DNA of 64,000 bases from Ooceraea biroi (Eukaryota > Arthropoda > Insecta > Hymenoptera > Formicidae): positions 11,248,464 to 11,312,463 of the forward strand of contig NC_039511.1 in NCBI RefSeq assembly GCF_003672135.1, written 5' to 3'. Positions 27,391 to 41,800 of this stretch are shown here, in pieces (position 1 is the stretch's first letter; every line of letters starts with the position of its first letter). The position numbers and the translations under genes were made by a program. The notes under the pieces were generated by a model. That model was given only the letters and a program-made list of their open reading frames with translations, made no database searches and was not told where the DNA came from.

Positions 27391-29668
27391 CCGCGATTAC
27401 GGACAATCTATTTCTTCATAGACGATTACTCCAACAAAATCGTGTAAAAAGATCGTCTGCTAGTTTGACGCTTAAAATCTGCTTGAATTACATTGATCCG
27501 CCGCATATTCACATTCATCATTCATGTCGTCCTAGTGTAATCGCGTAATAAAGAGTTTCAGACAGAAATGCCTGGCTACTTTCCCGTCGATCACAGAAGC
27601 AAACGCGCGACACTCGCGACGATGGCGTTCGGTATCGCGCGTGTGCATCGATCCGCCGTAAATCCTTCCGCGCGCACGACGCGCGCTCAAAATTATTCGA
27701 TGGTTTAATGGCGTGGCCCGGGCGATATCGATGCCCGGTGAACATCGGCCGGATGTGGGTCAGATGTCATGTGGGCGACCCCTATAAACGACACCGGCCG
27801 TCACACAAAAGCCACAATGCGGCGGCGTGGCAAGCCGAAAAGCTCGCGTCGTTCGTGTGCTATGGACACGGGCGCGCGTGCGACTCGTCGCAGGTGAACA
27901 CGAGCGAGCCTTCACCTGGCGCGTGCCAACTGTCTAATTAATGACAATCGCGCACAGGCCGCCTCTATTCGTACGTACGCGCGCAATTTGCCTGCCTATG
28001 CACGTAGCCCGTAATGCCCGGGTCCGGCTTATCGATCGGATCCGAAGAGATGTTGCGAGATATCGGCCCAATTGGCCAGCTCACGGAGGAGAAAGAGACG
28101 CGTGCCGCGCGTAAGGATTGCCGCGAATTTACATGACAATCATGCGTGTCGTGTCCACGCACGTGTCTGAATATCGACCGAAGTAGAATTTTTGTTGACA
28201 CAATCGAGATGAAATGAGAAAGAAGAGAGAATGCAAACACACAATATAAACGCTTAAAATTATATTGAATAAATGAGAAAGCTGACAAAGAGATCGGGTT
28301 TAATAGAAATTCAATTAGACCTTAATTGACAATACTCAACTTTGACTGTTCAAGTTTATTGCATAGAAATTATGTAAAAGATCTAATATTGTTGAGATCA
28401 CTTGAACAGACAATTCGTGAATGAGGTACATTCTCTTTCGACATCTTGCCCTATTTTTCAAGTTCTACGATCCTGTTACCGATTACTATTCTAGACCCAC
28501 GAGTTGACCCTTGCGTGTCTAGCTCACGAGCGATTGTCAACGGCCCCGGGCGGTACTTGTAATTGACCGAGGACCGGTCGTTTTCACGGCGCGATCGCTC
28601 GGTAGTACGAGTTACACGATCGATTCGATTTGGTCGTGCATATCGATCGCCAACATGCACCATACCCCCGCAAGCGACCGGTGGGCGGAGATGAACCTGC
28701 AAAGCACTCGAGAGCGTGGGACCGCTATGCGGGAAAAGTGAGCTCTTCCTCGCGTATGAGATCGCGCGGAGCTACCGCGTGGTTAGACCGCCTCTCGGCA
28801 TCGGCACGAGGCTCCTCGTGCCCGGTGCGAGGAATTATTAGAAGTTCGTGTGTATATGTTGCCCCGACTTATCCCGTTAAATGTATAATAACGGTAAGAT
28901 ATAGTATTCATTCAATTCTTTTTCAAGTGCTCCTAAATTGTTTTAAAATATTTAGAACTATTTTTTCATTACATGTTCTGACAAAGCTCTATATATGATT
29001 ATTGTTGTGATCATGGTACTCCAGATCCACATTATTCTAGAGGAAAAATTTAATAAGGGCAGAATACACATGGGAATGAATATGGTTACTAATCATGCGA
29101 TGTTGTTTCTCCTTGTAATGACGATACATTTTTGGGATAAAATGTGTTACATGGAAAATACAGGAAAATATATTTTAGAAAACGAGCTAGCTGAAAGTTT
29201 CTCTCGTAGTAGTAACATAATCTGTGATCGTCTAATTATAATATCCGTCACATCAAGAGAACTTATAAGATTCCTCGATAAGCTTTTTTAGTAATTTCGA
29301 ATGTTTCCTGTTGATGATCAATTAGCATACTCGTGTTCGCAATACGACGATTGTAACACTACCTCGCGAGAAACACATTTTTATCACGTTTTCCGAGGAA
29401 CGAACCGAGGAATGTGTGAGACTTGTGAGGTCCCAAAAAAACGGACCGAGCCTGCGGAAATTACAGAAAGTCACGGCGAGGTACGAGATTACCCGTGGTG
29501 CTTGAAACGCAGAAAGGGCCGCGAGGGGGATACCGTCGTGCCCCTCTTTCTTTCTACCTGCAGGTTCGCGTGATGACGGCGTGTGCCCGCGGGGGCGTTC
29601 GATTCTTTGAGAGTCGTGGATCGCGTGCAAGTCCGCAGCTGGAGAGGACAGAAAGAGGATGAGAAAGA

Positions 29669-29677
29669 GGGGGGGGG

Positions 29678-29703
<26 letters not shown>
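29669..29703. repeat. G10 run followed by (AG)n microsatellite
   Basis: Ten consecutive G are followed by about twelve AG units. Homopurine tracts of this kind can form triplexes and are prone to slippage. Confidence 0.9.
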
Positions 29704-29708
<5 letters not shown>

Positions 29709-30471
29709 AACGACAGAAAGAGAGCTCGAGTCGGGAGTTTATCGCGAGGCCCCTAGGGGCCCGTGCGCGGGGTGCACTCGCAACGCGCACCTTAAACGTG
29801 GGCGGAACGGCAGGGGCGCCCCCGGGGTGTTTCTCACCCGCATACCTAACATACATACGTGCCAGCCACCTTCTCATCCTTTTGCCCCTTCCCGTTCCCC
29901 TGCTGCTGCAGCTCCCGCTCCTCTCCCCATTACCATTCGGCTTCTTGATCCTCTCGTGTTTTCGACTCTTTTTTTGCATCGTCATCTTCTCTTTCTGCTC
30001 GCTTAAGAATTACTTAGCGCGCTCGTGCTTGTGTGAGATAAGAATTTTCGATAGGTAATATTCTCTCTATTCTTATTTGAAGATTGCGGGACAGCAGTGG
30101 AGAGTAGTGTACCACGCATATTGTTACGAGAATATAATTCATCCGGGAAAGTAGGAGCGCACGAAATACTGTGCCGCGAAGGTGAGATACCATCATGCGC
30201 CTAACCCATAAAATTAGACGTTTAATTATACGAATTACTTATGACTTTCGTGTTTGTATCTTGTATGCTTTTTATGGGCATTCCGTAGCGAGATAAGCGC
30301 GCACCACGCTGATGAGGGTTAATTTTCGCCGTGACTGTTTTCTATTTGAGGATAACGGGGAGTTTGGCTTCTCTGGGAGAGTCCAATTTGTTCACGGCGC
30401 GGAATCCGGCGTGAGATCCGTTATCAAGCGGGTCCGGGATTCTTTTCCGCAGACACGAAAGTGCGGTGCGA

Positions 30472-30491
30472 CCGCCGCCGCCGCCGCCGCC
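30472..30491. repeat. (CCG)n trinucleotide repeat
   Basis: About seven perfect ccg units in a CpG-rich patch. Not assigned to a gene. Confidence 0.85.
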
Positions 30492-33400
30492 ACATTCTCG
30501 CGAAATTATTGCCTACCGGTAACTCTCGGACCTTCGGCCGCCGATGCTGGGTGCGCATGACGGACTCTCGAAATTGGAGTCGTAGAGAAGCGGTGCCAGG
30601 AAGAAGCAAGATGAAACTAGCCCCACGACGAGAACCGGAGGAAGATCCGTTCGCATAAGGCATCGTGAGAGAAACGTAGCATGGAGCATGCGATACTTCG
30701 GGTTTCCTTGAGATCATAGAGGGCAAAACGCTTCTGGAAAATATATATTTTATTAATTAAAATTTTATGTGAAATGAAAATTCCTGATACGTGCAAGTTT
30801 TATTTTACATTTTCCTTGCTCTAATAAATATAATTAACATTCTGCGAAAAAATTAGAATTTCAGAAATAATTAATAATAATAATCCATGAAAGATAATAG
30901 TTCTTTATAATTTCAGCCTCATTAAGAATCATCCAAAGTATTCCAAAATTTTCAAGTTATAAGACAGGCCCTTGATAAAAAAAATCGCAATCTTTTTATG
31001 TCAACTACCGCTTCTTGGCTGCTATTGTAATCAACTCATAATAATTTCACGGGAAGATTGCACCGACACAATCGTCCCGATCATCGACTCCGACGCGATT
31101 CTAATGAAGGTGCCTGCGATTTTAATAAGTTCCTAAGAAAAATTCCGGCGGCGCCGATGGCGGTTCTATGGTCGCGCTATCCCGTCGACCGTGCTGCCCC
31201 GAGGACGTTCCCATGAGTTGGGGGCGGCCGCACCGACGCTTTCGTAGGCATTGGAAGATGCTGGGCTCAAGAGCACCCGGGGGCCATGCCATGTTCCTCG
31301 TGAGCGGTGCGTGCAACCGCGCGCTCTCGCAAACACGTTATTACGCGAACCCTTAATAACCAACCATGAGTTAACCTCTGCCTCTCTGTCTGTTTCTCCT
31401 TCTCTCTCTTTCTCTTTATCTTTTTGTCTCTCTTTCTATGGTATGGGAGACGACTCCCATTTGTCTCGCTCCTTCGCTTCGACTATCAGATTAGCTATTC
31501 TGCCGGCGACGTACACGGTAGCCAATTGCCTTGATACAACTCTGGCGTGGCTTTATCGGCAGTCACGAGCATGATGAAGCTCAATTCGCACTCAGAAGAT
31601 TCCGTATTCGGTTTCATGAGCTTGATAGAAAACGATTGTACAAGAAAATTGAAAATTTTTCAATTTACAAATCGACGTGGATATAGTATTTTACGTAACA
31701 AATAAATGAATAAATAAATATCTTTTTAAATAAAAGAGATCTCAGATACATGATCATAAATCGTCAAATTACACGACTACCTTCCTCTACCTTTTTATCT
31801 TCATGCGAGAAGTCGATCTTAACAATGTAGAGGGATGTGTTTATTAATCCAAAAAGTATATAATATATTTATCTGATGTTATGTTGGTTTCTAGTATTGT
31901 TCTTTAATTGGAATCTAGTTTGGAGTGTTCTCACGCGTAGTAAAAACGACAGGAATTAGCGAAACGCGAATAATTCCGCTGCTGACAAACGCCCTTCGCT
32001 GCGTACGTTCGTATCTCGGCGAATATTGAGCGACAAAATCGTGAAGAAGGAAACCAGGAAGCGATGCGACGCAGGAAGCTCTCGGCGTCATCTTACCGCG
32101 TCACCGGATCAATGATAGCAGAAGTTAGCGTACAGTTGCACGTACCTCATTCCTAACGTTTTTACGAAACAAAAAGCTCCAATTCACAAAATTACATAAA
32201 TTGATACACTCCATTTCTCAAAGCAATACACGGACAAATTAGTGAATATCTGTGTTTTCTAAAGTACGAAAATGTATGTGGCTACATTTATCAATGCGTT
32301 GTATGTCTATTCCGTCGTGACAAGAGAGAAAACTGAGACGTATTTAGAGATCAATATTTTGTACGTCAACGATTGTCGTTCGTCGAAATTCATGTAAAAA
32401 ATAATGCGGCAAGTCATTAATGTTAACGCAAATGTGTAAAAATTCTCAAAACCTCGATTCCACAGTCGACACGTTATCGTTCGACCGCTCCGAAATTCCG
32501 AATACGCTCTCGTCTCGCGTCACGAAGACTGCATCTAACGAATCCCGCGAATTTCGGTATTAGGACCGTATGAGGCTGGGTCGAGCTCGCACCGACGACG
32601 ACCCGCAAGCAAGTCTCCGGTGTCGGCGACCGGAACGGCGGCTCTACCGTTTTAACGCGCAACGCGCGCGTCACATTCAGATTAGACTGATTCACCGACG
32701 AGTCGGAGGTGTGTTTTGGGCTATTGGCCATCCCGCAGTGGCGAGATAGTCCAGCGGATTATCATGCGCGTGCATGTCGACAAAGGAAGTTTAGCTTGTA
32801 AAGCTGATTAAACCTTAGTTAATCACAACCGAGCAGGCCAGCATGACTAGCGTGGAAGTGGCACTCGCCGGCGTGCCTACCGCGTGCGCATTGGTTTGCG
32901 CTCTCCCTTCTCTGGACGTTCTCCCGTGTGCGCATGCTCTTTCCTTCCCCGCGACCACGTGCGTGCCCAGATTCACCTCCTCGAACACGTGTTCTCCCCG
33001 TAGTGGTTCACGCGACCGGGCGGTCCCGCGCGGCAAACCGACGCGCGTTGCGCGTGCTCCACACCGCTCATGTTCTCCCGTTGCGTGCGACATAGCAATT
33101 GAATTCGGTGCTGCAGTTCACGAATTCCGGAGATTCTATCGTCATACCTATCGGCCGGGATTCCCCCGGTGACTGGCTGCTCCGTCTCTTCTTCCGTCTT
33201 TTTCGCCTTGATGTCATCGAGGCGCGAGTTTCCCTCTCGTCGAGACGCAAACAGGCGCGGAAGAACGAGAACGAGCGTCGCGTTGGGGCTCGTTGCTGTC
33301 ACGAGGTTTCATCAGCGTGTGAGCTTAGGCGAACTGATAATTGAATATTGATGGAAATCACATAATTCTTTTTCGCTCTAATTCTTAATTCTGACAAGAA

Positions 33401-34901
33401 CAAAATCTTATTGTAAAAAAAAGCGAATTGGGTATTGCTTGGTCCTCACCATTGCATTTTAACATTAAAGTCGCCAAATTATGATACGTCGATAATACGC
33501 TTCGATGCACAAAGGAGAGCGGTGATTTATTATCATCTGTATCTGAATGCGCGGAGGAAGGCGCGCCGCGAGTGGGGGAACGGAGGACGTAGTGAGAGAA
33601 TGATGAAGAAAGGCCTGGCGGGCACCTCTTTGAACAGCTGTTCTCCTGGCACATCCGCGCAGCGCCGCAGCGCCACGCGTCACGGCGAGCACCACCGCAA
33701 CGCGCGGCGCCCTTACGCCGGCCACCGCGACGCGCGGCTACGTCGTGGCGCATTGGCTACTTCCTGCTCCATCATCGTCGCGATGCTGCACGCCGCTGAC
33801 GCTCTCCTTGAACCGTCGCGTCGGCGTCGAGAGGCGTCCAGCGACGGGATAGGCAGCAGCGGTGTGCCGAGACATGCGAGTACCCTGGCCTGTTCTGTTA
33901 AATGTTCTGACAGCTCTGACAGCGAAGGAGAAACTAGATAATTGCGAGAATATTTATGACGTTGCCTTAAACATCAATAAAAAAACTTCATTTAAGAACT
34001 TAATTCGGAAATAAGCTTGTGTGAAACAGAAAAGAAACGAAAAAAACAATGAAAAGCTTGTTTTTGAGTTAAGGAGATGGATCTTGTCTCAGTGGGAGTT
34101 TAATCTGAACTTTAATTAATCAGACGTCCGATCGAAATGTAAAAGTTCTAATATATTGGTCAAGGGCTGCACCTACGAATTTTAATATTCAGTATTCGTG
34201 TTTAATAAATGCCTCCTTACTTTTGTAAATGCCTTTTCCGACTGGATCTTTAAAGAGCATTGTTCAGCACATTTGAGCGCATTTGTGAAACATTTAACGC
34301 CACCTTCTAGCAGGTCTGAAGACGCGCAAGGAAGTAATAATGTTAGGCTGCCTGCGTAGACTGGTGCCAACAATCAGTAAGGTCTCTTCATATATGGTAG
34401 ATGGTAAAATGAAATTCTTGGTCCTCTTTACCAACATGTGTTCTCAGTTCCAATACACTCAACAGTGTCTTGCGCTGATGTCATTTGAATTATTTGAATC
34501 TACTTCGTCATTGGCGCTGCTGATCGCTGATAAGAACTTTGCTAATGATACTAGCAACTTATACATATATAAAATGTTGCAAAAATCGCACAGATATTTC
34601 GTTCCATACAAGTCAAATTGAGAAAAGATGACAATTGTTAACAAAGCTACTTTGTAATTTTAAGAGAAAATTATTTACTTCGTCATAAATTTAAAACTTC
34701 CATCTGGGTATATCATGATATTATTATCAATTTATATAACATTACTATCAGTGGTGATAATTACAAGAAATACCAGATAATTGCTAAAAAAATTTGTCTA
34801 TTTATTTGTAAAATTGTATCAACGGTTCATATCGAGTAACCGCTTAGTTTCGCTAAACTAAGCTAAACGTTTCGCTTATCTTTCTTTGGTAACTACACGA
34901 A

Positions 34902-34907
34902 TTTATT
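34902..34907 (-). terminator. Candidate poly(A) signal for the SLC17 transporter
   Basis: This is the first AATAAA on the minus strand past the stop, about 480 bases downstream. A second lies at 34801-34806. An AT-rich 3' UTR is plausible, but hexamers occur by chance in such DNA. Confidence 0.3.
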
Positions 34908-34951
34908 ATAATATATTAGTGATAATAAAAACGCACCGAATCATGCTACAA

Positions 34952-34983
34952 CTTTTTTTCTCTCTCTCTCTCTCTCTCTCTTT
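34952..34983. repeat. (T)n(CT)n microsatellite
   Basis: A poly-T stretch leads into about eleven CT units. It lies about 400 bases past the transporter stop codon, near the candidate poly(A) signal. Confidence 0.9.
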
Positions 34984-35386
34984 CAATTAGTTTTGAATTC
35001 GGTGAAAGAACTAAGAAGAAGAGCGAACGTGACTCGATATAATTATAAGAAAAACTAAAAAAGATCAAAATTTATACCTATGCAGTATAATTCTGATGAA
35101 TTGTACTATTTACAGAACAAGAATTTTTATGATAATAAATTACTTTCGTTCAGAGAATAAAAAAAACGTACTCCATGCAATCTGAAACGAGAAGTAACTA
35201 GGCAATGAAGAAATGTCTTACAATTCATCGTCTAGTTCAAAGATTGACTGATCGATTTAAAAAATTCGATTATAAAAACGAATACTGTCCCATTTGGAAT
35301 ATATCGTGTCGCGGTAAGTCGACACCTCCATTCGTACTTGTCTCGTACGGATACGGTTACGACAATCTAAACATTTCTAATCGCTG

Positions 35387-35826
35387 CTACGAGATTGTTT
35401 TGTTTTTGAGAGGAATCGACTCGACATCCTCCACGGTGATCTCGTTTTTCTTCTTCTGGCTGCTGTTGAACGGGTTGTTCCACTTCTGCAATTCACCGGT
35501 GCCAAAAATGGCAAAAGTCAATGCTCCTATGAAATAAGTAACCGCCAGGATCCAGAATATGATAGTCCACTGCGTGTAGGTTTGATTCTTGTACGTGATA
35601 GTGCCGACCATAAAGCTGCTGAGGAAACCGCCCATCGAGCTGAAGGTGTTAGCAATACCGAAAATCGTCCCGGAAAAGTTGGGCGCGATGTCGAGACCAT
35701 TCCCGAGATAACCAGCTGTCACGGCGCCATTTATCGTCAGGGCGATAGTGAATATGGTGACTGATGCCACGCGATCGCAACCATAATATGCTTGGACCAC
35801 CATGAGAAAACCGGGACTTAGCACAG
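35387..35826 (-). CDS. SLC17 transporter terminal exon: TM9-TM12 and C-tail
   Basis: The acceptor is TTTCCAG just upstream of 35826; the stop codon is at 35387-35389. It encodes the last membrane spans, with NGAVTAGYLGNGLDIAPNFS and GTIFGIANTFSSMGGFLS, both strongly family-like (the D-I-A-P-x-[FY]-x-G-x-x-x-G-x-x-N motif). The hydrophilic tail, rich in K, N and S, ends LKNKTIS. Confidence 0.93.
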
Positions 35827-38800
35827 CTGGAAATTAGCATTTCTTCATTAATTAAAGAATCTTGCAATATTCATAATTATAAGAAAATTAATTTATTAAT
35901 GTTTAATTAATTCCTTTTATTAGGAAAAAATTTGTATTAATTTGTATTGATTGTACGGATATGTAAAAAGTTGCGCTTACTATTGCGATAAAGTGAAGTA
36001 GATAACAAGTTGCAAAAGCATTGCGAAATATTCTACTCACCGAACGTCGTGAAAATTTTACGGATCGCAGTAACGGATAATTTGTTGGTGCGACGCAGGT
36101 AATCAGCCAGAGTAGATGTCACAATTGCGAAGATGTATTTGCCGAGATAAGGCAACGAGGATAGCAGCCCGTTCTACGAATATTTTTATTCTTGAGTATC
36201 AGAAAGCAAGAAAGATGATAGTCGCATAAAATGTTTTAGTCAAGTATTATAATTGTACGTACTTCCTTAATATTGAAGTGCAGAATGTACTTCATGTAAG
36301 TCGGAAGTTGATTGACGACGGTGAAGTAACCGAAGACGCTGCACGCGTGCGTTACCACGATAGCCCAGACGGCTCCCGAAGTGATAAGTGAACGCCATGG
36401 CACTGGCAAATGCTGTGAAATTAACATTTTGAATTAACATTTCAAGTATTGCAATAAACACAAATAAATACAAAGCACTCTTTCAATCGGTAGAGAAATA
36501 AATATAATAAATACATAAATACAAATTAATCGCAATATATTTAAGAACTGCAAGAAACCTATCTATATTATACACCATTGGGCTCATGCGTTTTTTGATA
36601 CCTTCTGATTCATATTATTGCTTCTGTGTTCTTAGTGTGTAAAATTAAAAAGCGTTAAAATTAATAAAAATAAAAATAATAATAATAAAATTAATTAATT
36701 AAAAATTAATTAAAATTAATTAAGAGAGTAATAAAGGGGAGAAAAGAGATTAGGGCTAAATTACACGCACTCTGCCATTATTACCTTGGTTGTGGCGGTT
36801 GCTCCAATCGAATCCTCGATATAGCGGCGCTCTTCAACGCTGATGCGCGGATGCTGCGAGGGCGAGTCGAACACCAGCAAGAACCATGCCACGCTCCATA
36901 TAATCCCGATCACGCCGGTCACGTAGAAGACGGACTCCCAGCCGAGCGAGGCGATCAGGAAGCCGCATATCGGCATGGTTATCGCGGCGCCGAGCGACGA
37001 GGCTGCAAGTAGAACGATGCAACTTATATACACACTTGCGCTTGATGTAGACGCGCGTGCATCCGTTGCCGTAAGTCCGCTGACCATAAAGCCGCGCCAT
37101 AAGGCCGCGCTTATGCGTTTTGCGTCACTCAAGGCGAGAGACGATTACGGCAGCGACCTTACATGGACTGGTTTCGCGATTGCAGGCTCGGCTGTTTAAA
37201 CCGTGATCATTTACCCATCATGTTAGAGACGAACTTGCTACGCTCCGTCGGTGGAATCCATCGAGCAGTCATTGGCTGGATGGCAGGCCAGGTGGCACCC
37301 TGATTTGCAGGATAAATCGATTTTGTCAGAGAGTGTCAATCATAATTGTATGATCGTTTGCGATTGTGCATAATCATGCGTGAGGACCAACTAGCGAGTG
37401 TAATCATATTAATCGTACGTGCACGAAAAGGATGACAGAGAGACGCTCGATAGATCCAGATCAGCCAGAATTTCACGATTTCATTCGTTAGATCATGTGC
37501 GGGAAACGGACGCGCGTGTGACATTTATAGTTACAACAAATATGATGGGGAAATGCCGACGTACCAGCATGAATCCCAGTATGACTCTCAGTATGACGAC
37601 CGTGGTGTAGCCGAAGTTGGCCGCCAACGGTGTCAACAGGGTGATGAAGCTTGACACCAACATGCTGTAGCCGAAAACTCGTCTGGTACCGATAACTTCT
37701 GCAAGCCGGCCGCCCGGTATCTCCGTGCAGATGTAGCCCCAAAAGAAGCTGCCGAGAATCAGGTTGACCTGATATTCGTTCCAAGGATACTTGATCTGCG
37801 CTCGTTCCTCCTGAGTTCAGATTAATAAATTTGCAAAAATAATTTTGGGGAACCAAAATAAATAAAAATAGAGAAATAAAAATTATGCGATTTATGTCAC
37901 ACGACTCAATCTCGATGATCAGTGAAAATAGAAAATGTAAACTCGAATAAACTGAAGATCTTAATAATGAAGCAAAACAAAAAGAATATAGAAATATATA
38001 AAAAATTCTCTCCTTATTTAATCATTGTTAGAATAGCACGGATAAATTTTGTGGTGATTCCGCAAAGGTATCTAACGCGTGAAGGATAAAATGCGCAATC
38101 GAACGTTCGATTCGTTCGCGTGATGCTTTTGTTCATGGACGATCATTGAGGTCATTAATCGTTCGCAAGTTCGGTTTTACGCGAGTCTCTCAACGAACCT
38201 TGTGGAACCACTGTGGGAACGCTGGAGCGAACGCAGTGTCATTGTTCGTCTTGTTGACTCTATTAACGGCAACGTCGACCACCGAGGTCCTGGTGTCGCC
38301 GATTAGGGTGAGGTCGTTCATCATTGTCGTCCGGGCAGCGCACTCATCCAGCACCAATGCCGATTCGTTGGAATGCGAATGTTGACTGCTACTGTTGCTC
38401 GGTATCACCATCGAGACGATTGCTATCGTTAGATTCACGCGCAGCATATAGTTCAGCATGAAACCGAGGATCACCATGATGTTCAGTACTTGCCTGCACG
38501 AGAGGCGATCTGCAAATGCATTTCCGGTCACTCGTTTCGTGATCATGAGACATAAATCTTGTCATGACATCTATGCATGCATTCAGTACAAAAGAACCAA
38601 TTTTTGTGTTGTTCTTTGTTGTCAATTGCGAAACAAAATATACTTCTAATAGAATTAGAAAAATACATATGTCTTCTTTTATAATTGATAATGAAAGAGA
38701 AATCAGATATTTCCTTGAGAGAATCAGCTTAATAAGTCTTCCTACGAAAATTCTCTCATGGTAATTTATATAATAAGTCGACGTAATAGGGTTACAGTAA

Positions 38801-41800
38801 CGTGAATGGTAAGAGGAAATGATTATTTGATTTATGACACATATAAAGGTATTTGTGCTTGTATTGAGTTCAGTATCTTGTTGTGTTCGCTGTTAGCGAA
38901 TTAACTAATTTACTACAATTATAGTCATTATTGAAAGATGAAAATTGTTAATATAATTTTCATGTCTTTTTCAGCGCTACTATTATGTCACAATTACCTG
39001 CATCTTTTATTATTTCTGAAATAAATATTTAATATAAAATTAAGTTTGTTTTCGTAATTGCTCCTTTTGTGTAAAAATTTTATTTTATTTCTTGGCATTT
39101 CCACGGAAATACAGGAAAAATAGTGTTCTTGGTATTTTCTTTCTTTTGTGATGTTTACTCTAGTGACGATTATTTAATCTTATTTATACCAGTATTGTTT
39201 CATTCGGATTCCAGGATTTCTATTGCACAATTACCGTCGACAAAGTGTGTTTGGCCACAAACAGGAACGTAAACGTGTACATATGCAACCAAGCAATCTA
39301 CGTCACATGTCTCAAGTGCTGTAAACAATTTTTACGTAACGTAACCACGCGATCCATGCGACTACATATATTTTCGGTTCATTATCGATCTCGATGTGCT
39401 GCGCTATTGCACATACCGTGACACATCTCGATGTCGGCTATCCCGGATGTTAAGGCGTACTTGCTACATCTTAGTTGCAAAATGCACTTCTGGCGAGTCA
39501 AATTTCAAATTATCATGATAATAAAAACATGTTTTTTTCCTACAGCAAATCTGACATGCAAAGTAGGATAATTAAAAGCGCGTCGCGATTATGTCAATTC
39601 ACGATTCGTCTTGGTGCGTCCGTTTCGCCTTAACGAGTCATCGTATATCTGACGTGAGACCTCGGCCATGGGTGACGGTCGACAGCTTCCTCGCTCATTG
39701 GCAGACCGCCGAAATTATTTCAAGAATGATGCGAGTGCGCCAATTTTCCCACCCCTCTGCTTATTTTCGCGCGTGCTCGCGTCTGGTTTCGCAAATCCGC
39801 TCGAACGTGCACGTGGAGCGCGTAAGCTCCAGATCGTACGAGACATTACGTCAATGGACTGACCGGAGTTGGATGCAGACTCACGGGGTGAAGCGGGCAA
39901 GTCTGCACTTGATCGCGACGCAAACGGGCGCGCCTTGTCCCCGACACTAATAGTTCCTGCATTACGTTTTACACCGTTTGCCTCGCGTAACCATACGGCG
40001 TCACCTATGGCATTCATAGAGAAAGACTAGCTATTGTAATTATCGCTGATTTCGCACCTGAGGTTATCGCCGAGACATTTCTCAGCTATGCACTATGACT
40101 CACCGCGCTTTCTTTCGAATTCCGACACAAGTGGGTCGTGTTCCTTAAATGCCGAATAGCGAGCGAGTTTGCAGTATTTCTCTGACTTGATTGCTTGAGA
40201 ATGGAATTTGTTTCGCAAAACGAATGCATAATTATGAGTTAAGTTCAATTATACTTTACTTGGGCGGCTCGTTAATTCGATCTGTCGAAACGGCGGCAAA
40301 TTGTTAAAAATTGAGAGTTAAATCAGCTTTCTTTGTTTGCTTCGGTCAGAGTGTCTTCGCCTTTGACGCACTTAATTATTACAACAGCGAAGCGCGAGCC
40401 GAGCAAATAAGTCAAATAAGTCGAGCGCCGTTGCATAATCGGAACGCACATTTGCCTTCCGCGATGAAAGTGAGTATAGTCATCGTCAAATTGGAAACGA
40501 TTAAGATTTCTTGGAGAGTTTGTGTACACACCGTGTATAATTGAGAGACGCTTTACGGACAATTTGCAGATCATTCATCGCGACGCGGATGTATATGCTA
40601 ATGTCGTTGTAAAGTCGTGTTTCGACTACTGTATCTGACGTAATCGCAACCGCAAAGAAGGTTAAATAAAATCGTAGTCAGGTGCATCCTTATTACGAGG
40701 AAACAGCATGTGATGGAACTACGATTTCATTCGAACGCCTATAAAAATATATAATATAACGCCTATAAATAATCATTCCTATCATACCTATGCTTTTGCG
40801 AAACGATCATTGTGATTAATGAATTAATCATCTGTTACTTTTATCGTCATGGGTAAGCTTTGACGCAAAACTACGGAAAATGTATATAACTGCAGAAGAA
40901 GCTAACATTTTGTATTCATGTATAACAAGAAATGTTAAAGCATTCATGTAGTCACTTTTAAACACATGCAATTATATTTTATGCCATACATTTGAACTGT
41001 TTTTTTTTTATTTTAATTTTCTATCCTCATTAATAAATATGAATTATTTTAATCTAAATTAAATTTTAATGTAAATTGTTTGTACTTTCATGTGTTACGT
41101 TAATAAAGCAAGATCTGAGATCCTGTGATGTTGCAAGGTTGGCTTTTATATGATTAATAAATTAGAGTTTAATTAAGAAACCATTTTGATTAATGACTCG
41201 ATTATATTATCTCACTTATGTTAGTTTACCCATGTTACGAGAAAACGCTATTACGGGTGACTCATGACAGCGATGTTCAGTTAAAAACAATCGCCTGTTC
41301 TTCGTTATTTTTACTTTAATCGGCCTTTGTGTACATTCGCTGACACTTCAGACAAGTTCCGTCAACGTGAATCCTTTCTTCATGCCTGATTAAAATGCTT
41401 GACAGTACGATTTAACATATCACTTGTACACTATTCGATGTTCCATTGTACTAGGCATCGTTTAACTTCTTATCAGTATCGGTATCAGGATAGCAATGCT
41501 ATTCGTGAATGTGAGATTGCGTTGAAAGGACGAGGTCGCGAGTCCACAATTCGGATGATTAGAGAGGAGTGCCTGTTTAAAAGTCCAATCTGCTCGAATA
41601 ATGACGCTCGCGAATCGACAACCGGATCGTTGCGCTTGTCGTGCTATCCACTTAACCGCTATTGCGACTATTACGCTCCCCGATCATGTAGCAATTGGGA
41701 GTTCGCGGATGAAAGCGGGAGGTGTATCGCAAGAAATCTGTAAATATTCCGTAGATATAAATTATAAAAAGCGCGAATATTTATTCGTATTTTATAACCA

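Larger units (their letters stand above)
21350..34900. other. No recognised gene
   Basis: Mixed composition with CpG-rich patches at 21.6-22.1, 25.7-26.3, 27.6-28.2, 29.5-29.9 and 32.5-33.9 kb. The longest open frame (33435-33941, plus) has an Arg/Ala/Ser-rich low-complexity translation, and a comparable frame overlaps it on the opposite strand, so it is not taken as a gene. Microsatellites are listed separately. Confidence 0.55.

Noticed and set aside
32740..32790. tagtccagcgga resembling a tRNA A-box
   Set aside because: No B-box follows within the required spacing.
33435..33941. 168-codon plus-strand open frame
   Set aside because: Arg/Ala/Ser-rich translation, a long opposite-strand frame in the same place, CpG-driven absence of stops, and no domain recognised.
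40005..40017. Alternative transporter first exon (MNAI)
   Set aside because: Phase fits, but the donor GTGACG is weak compared with GTAAGT at 45258. Kept only as a fallback.
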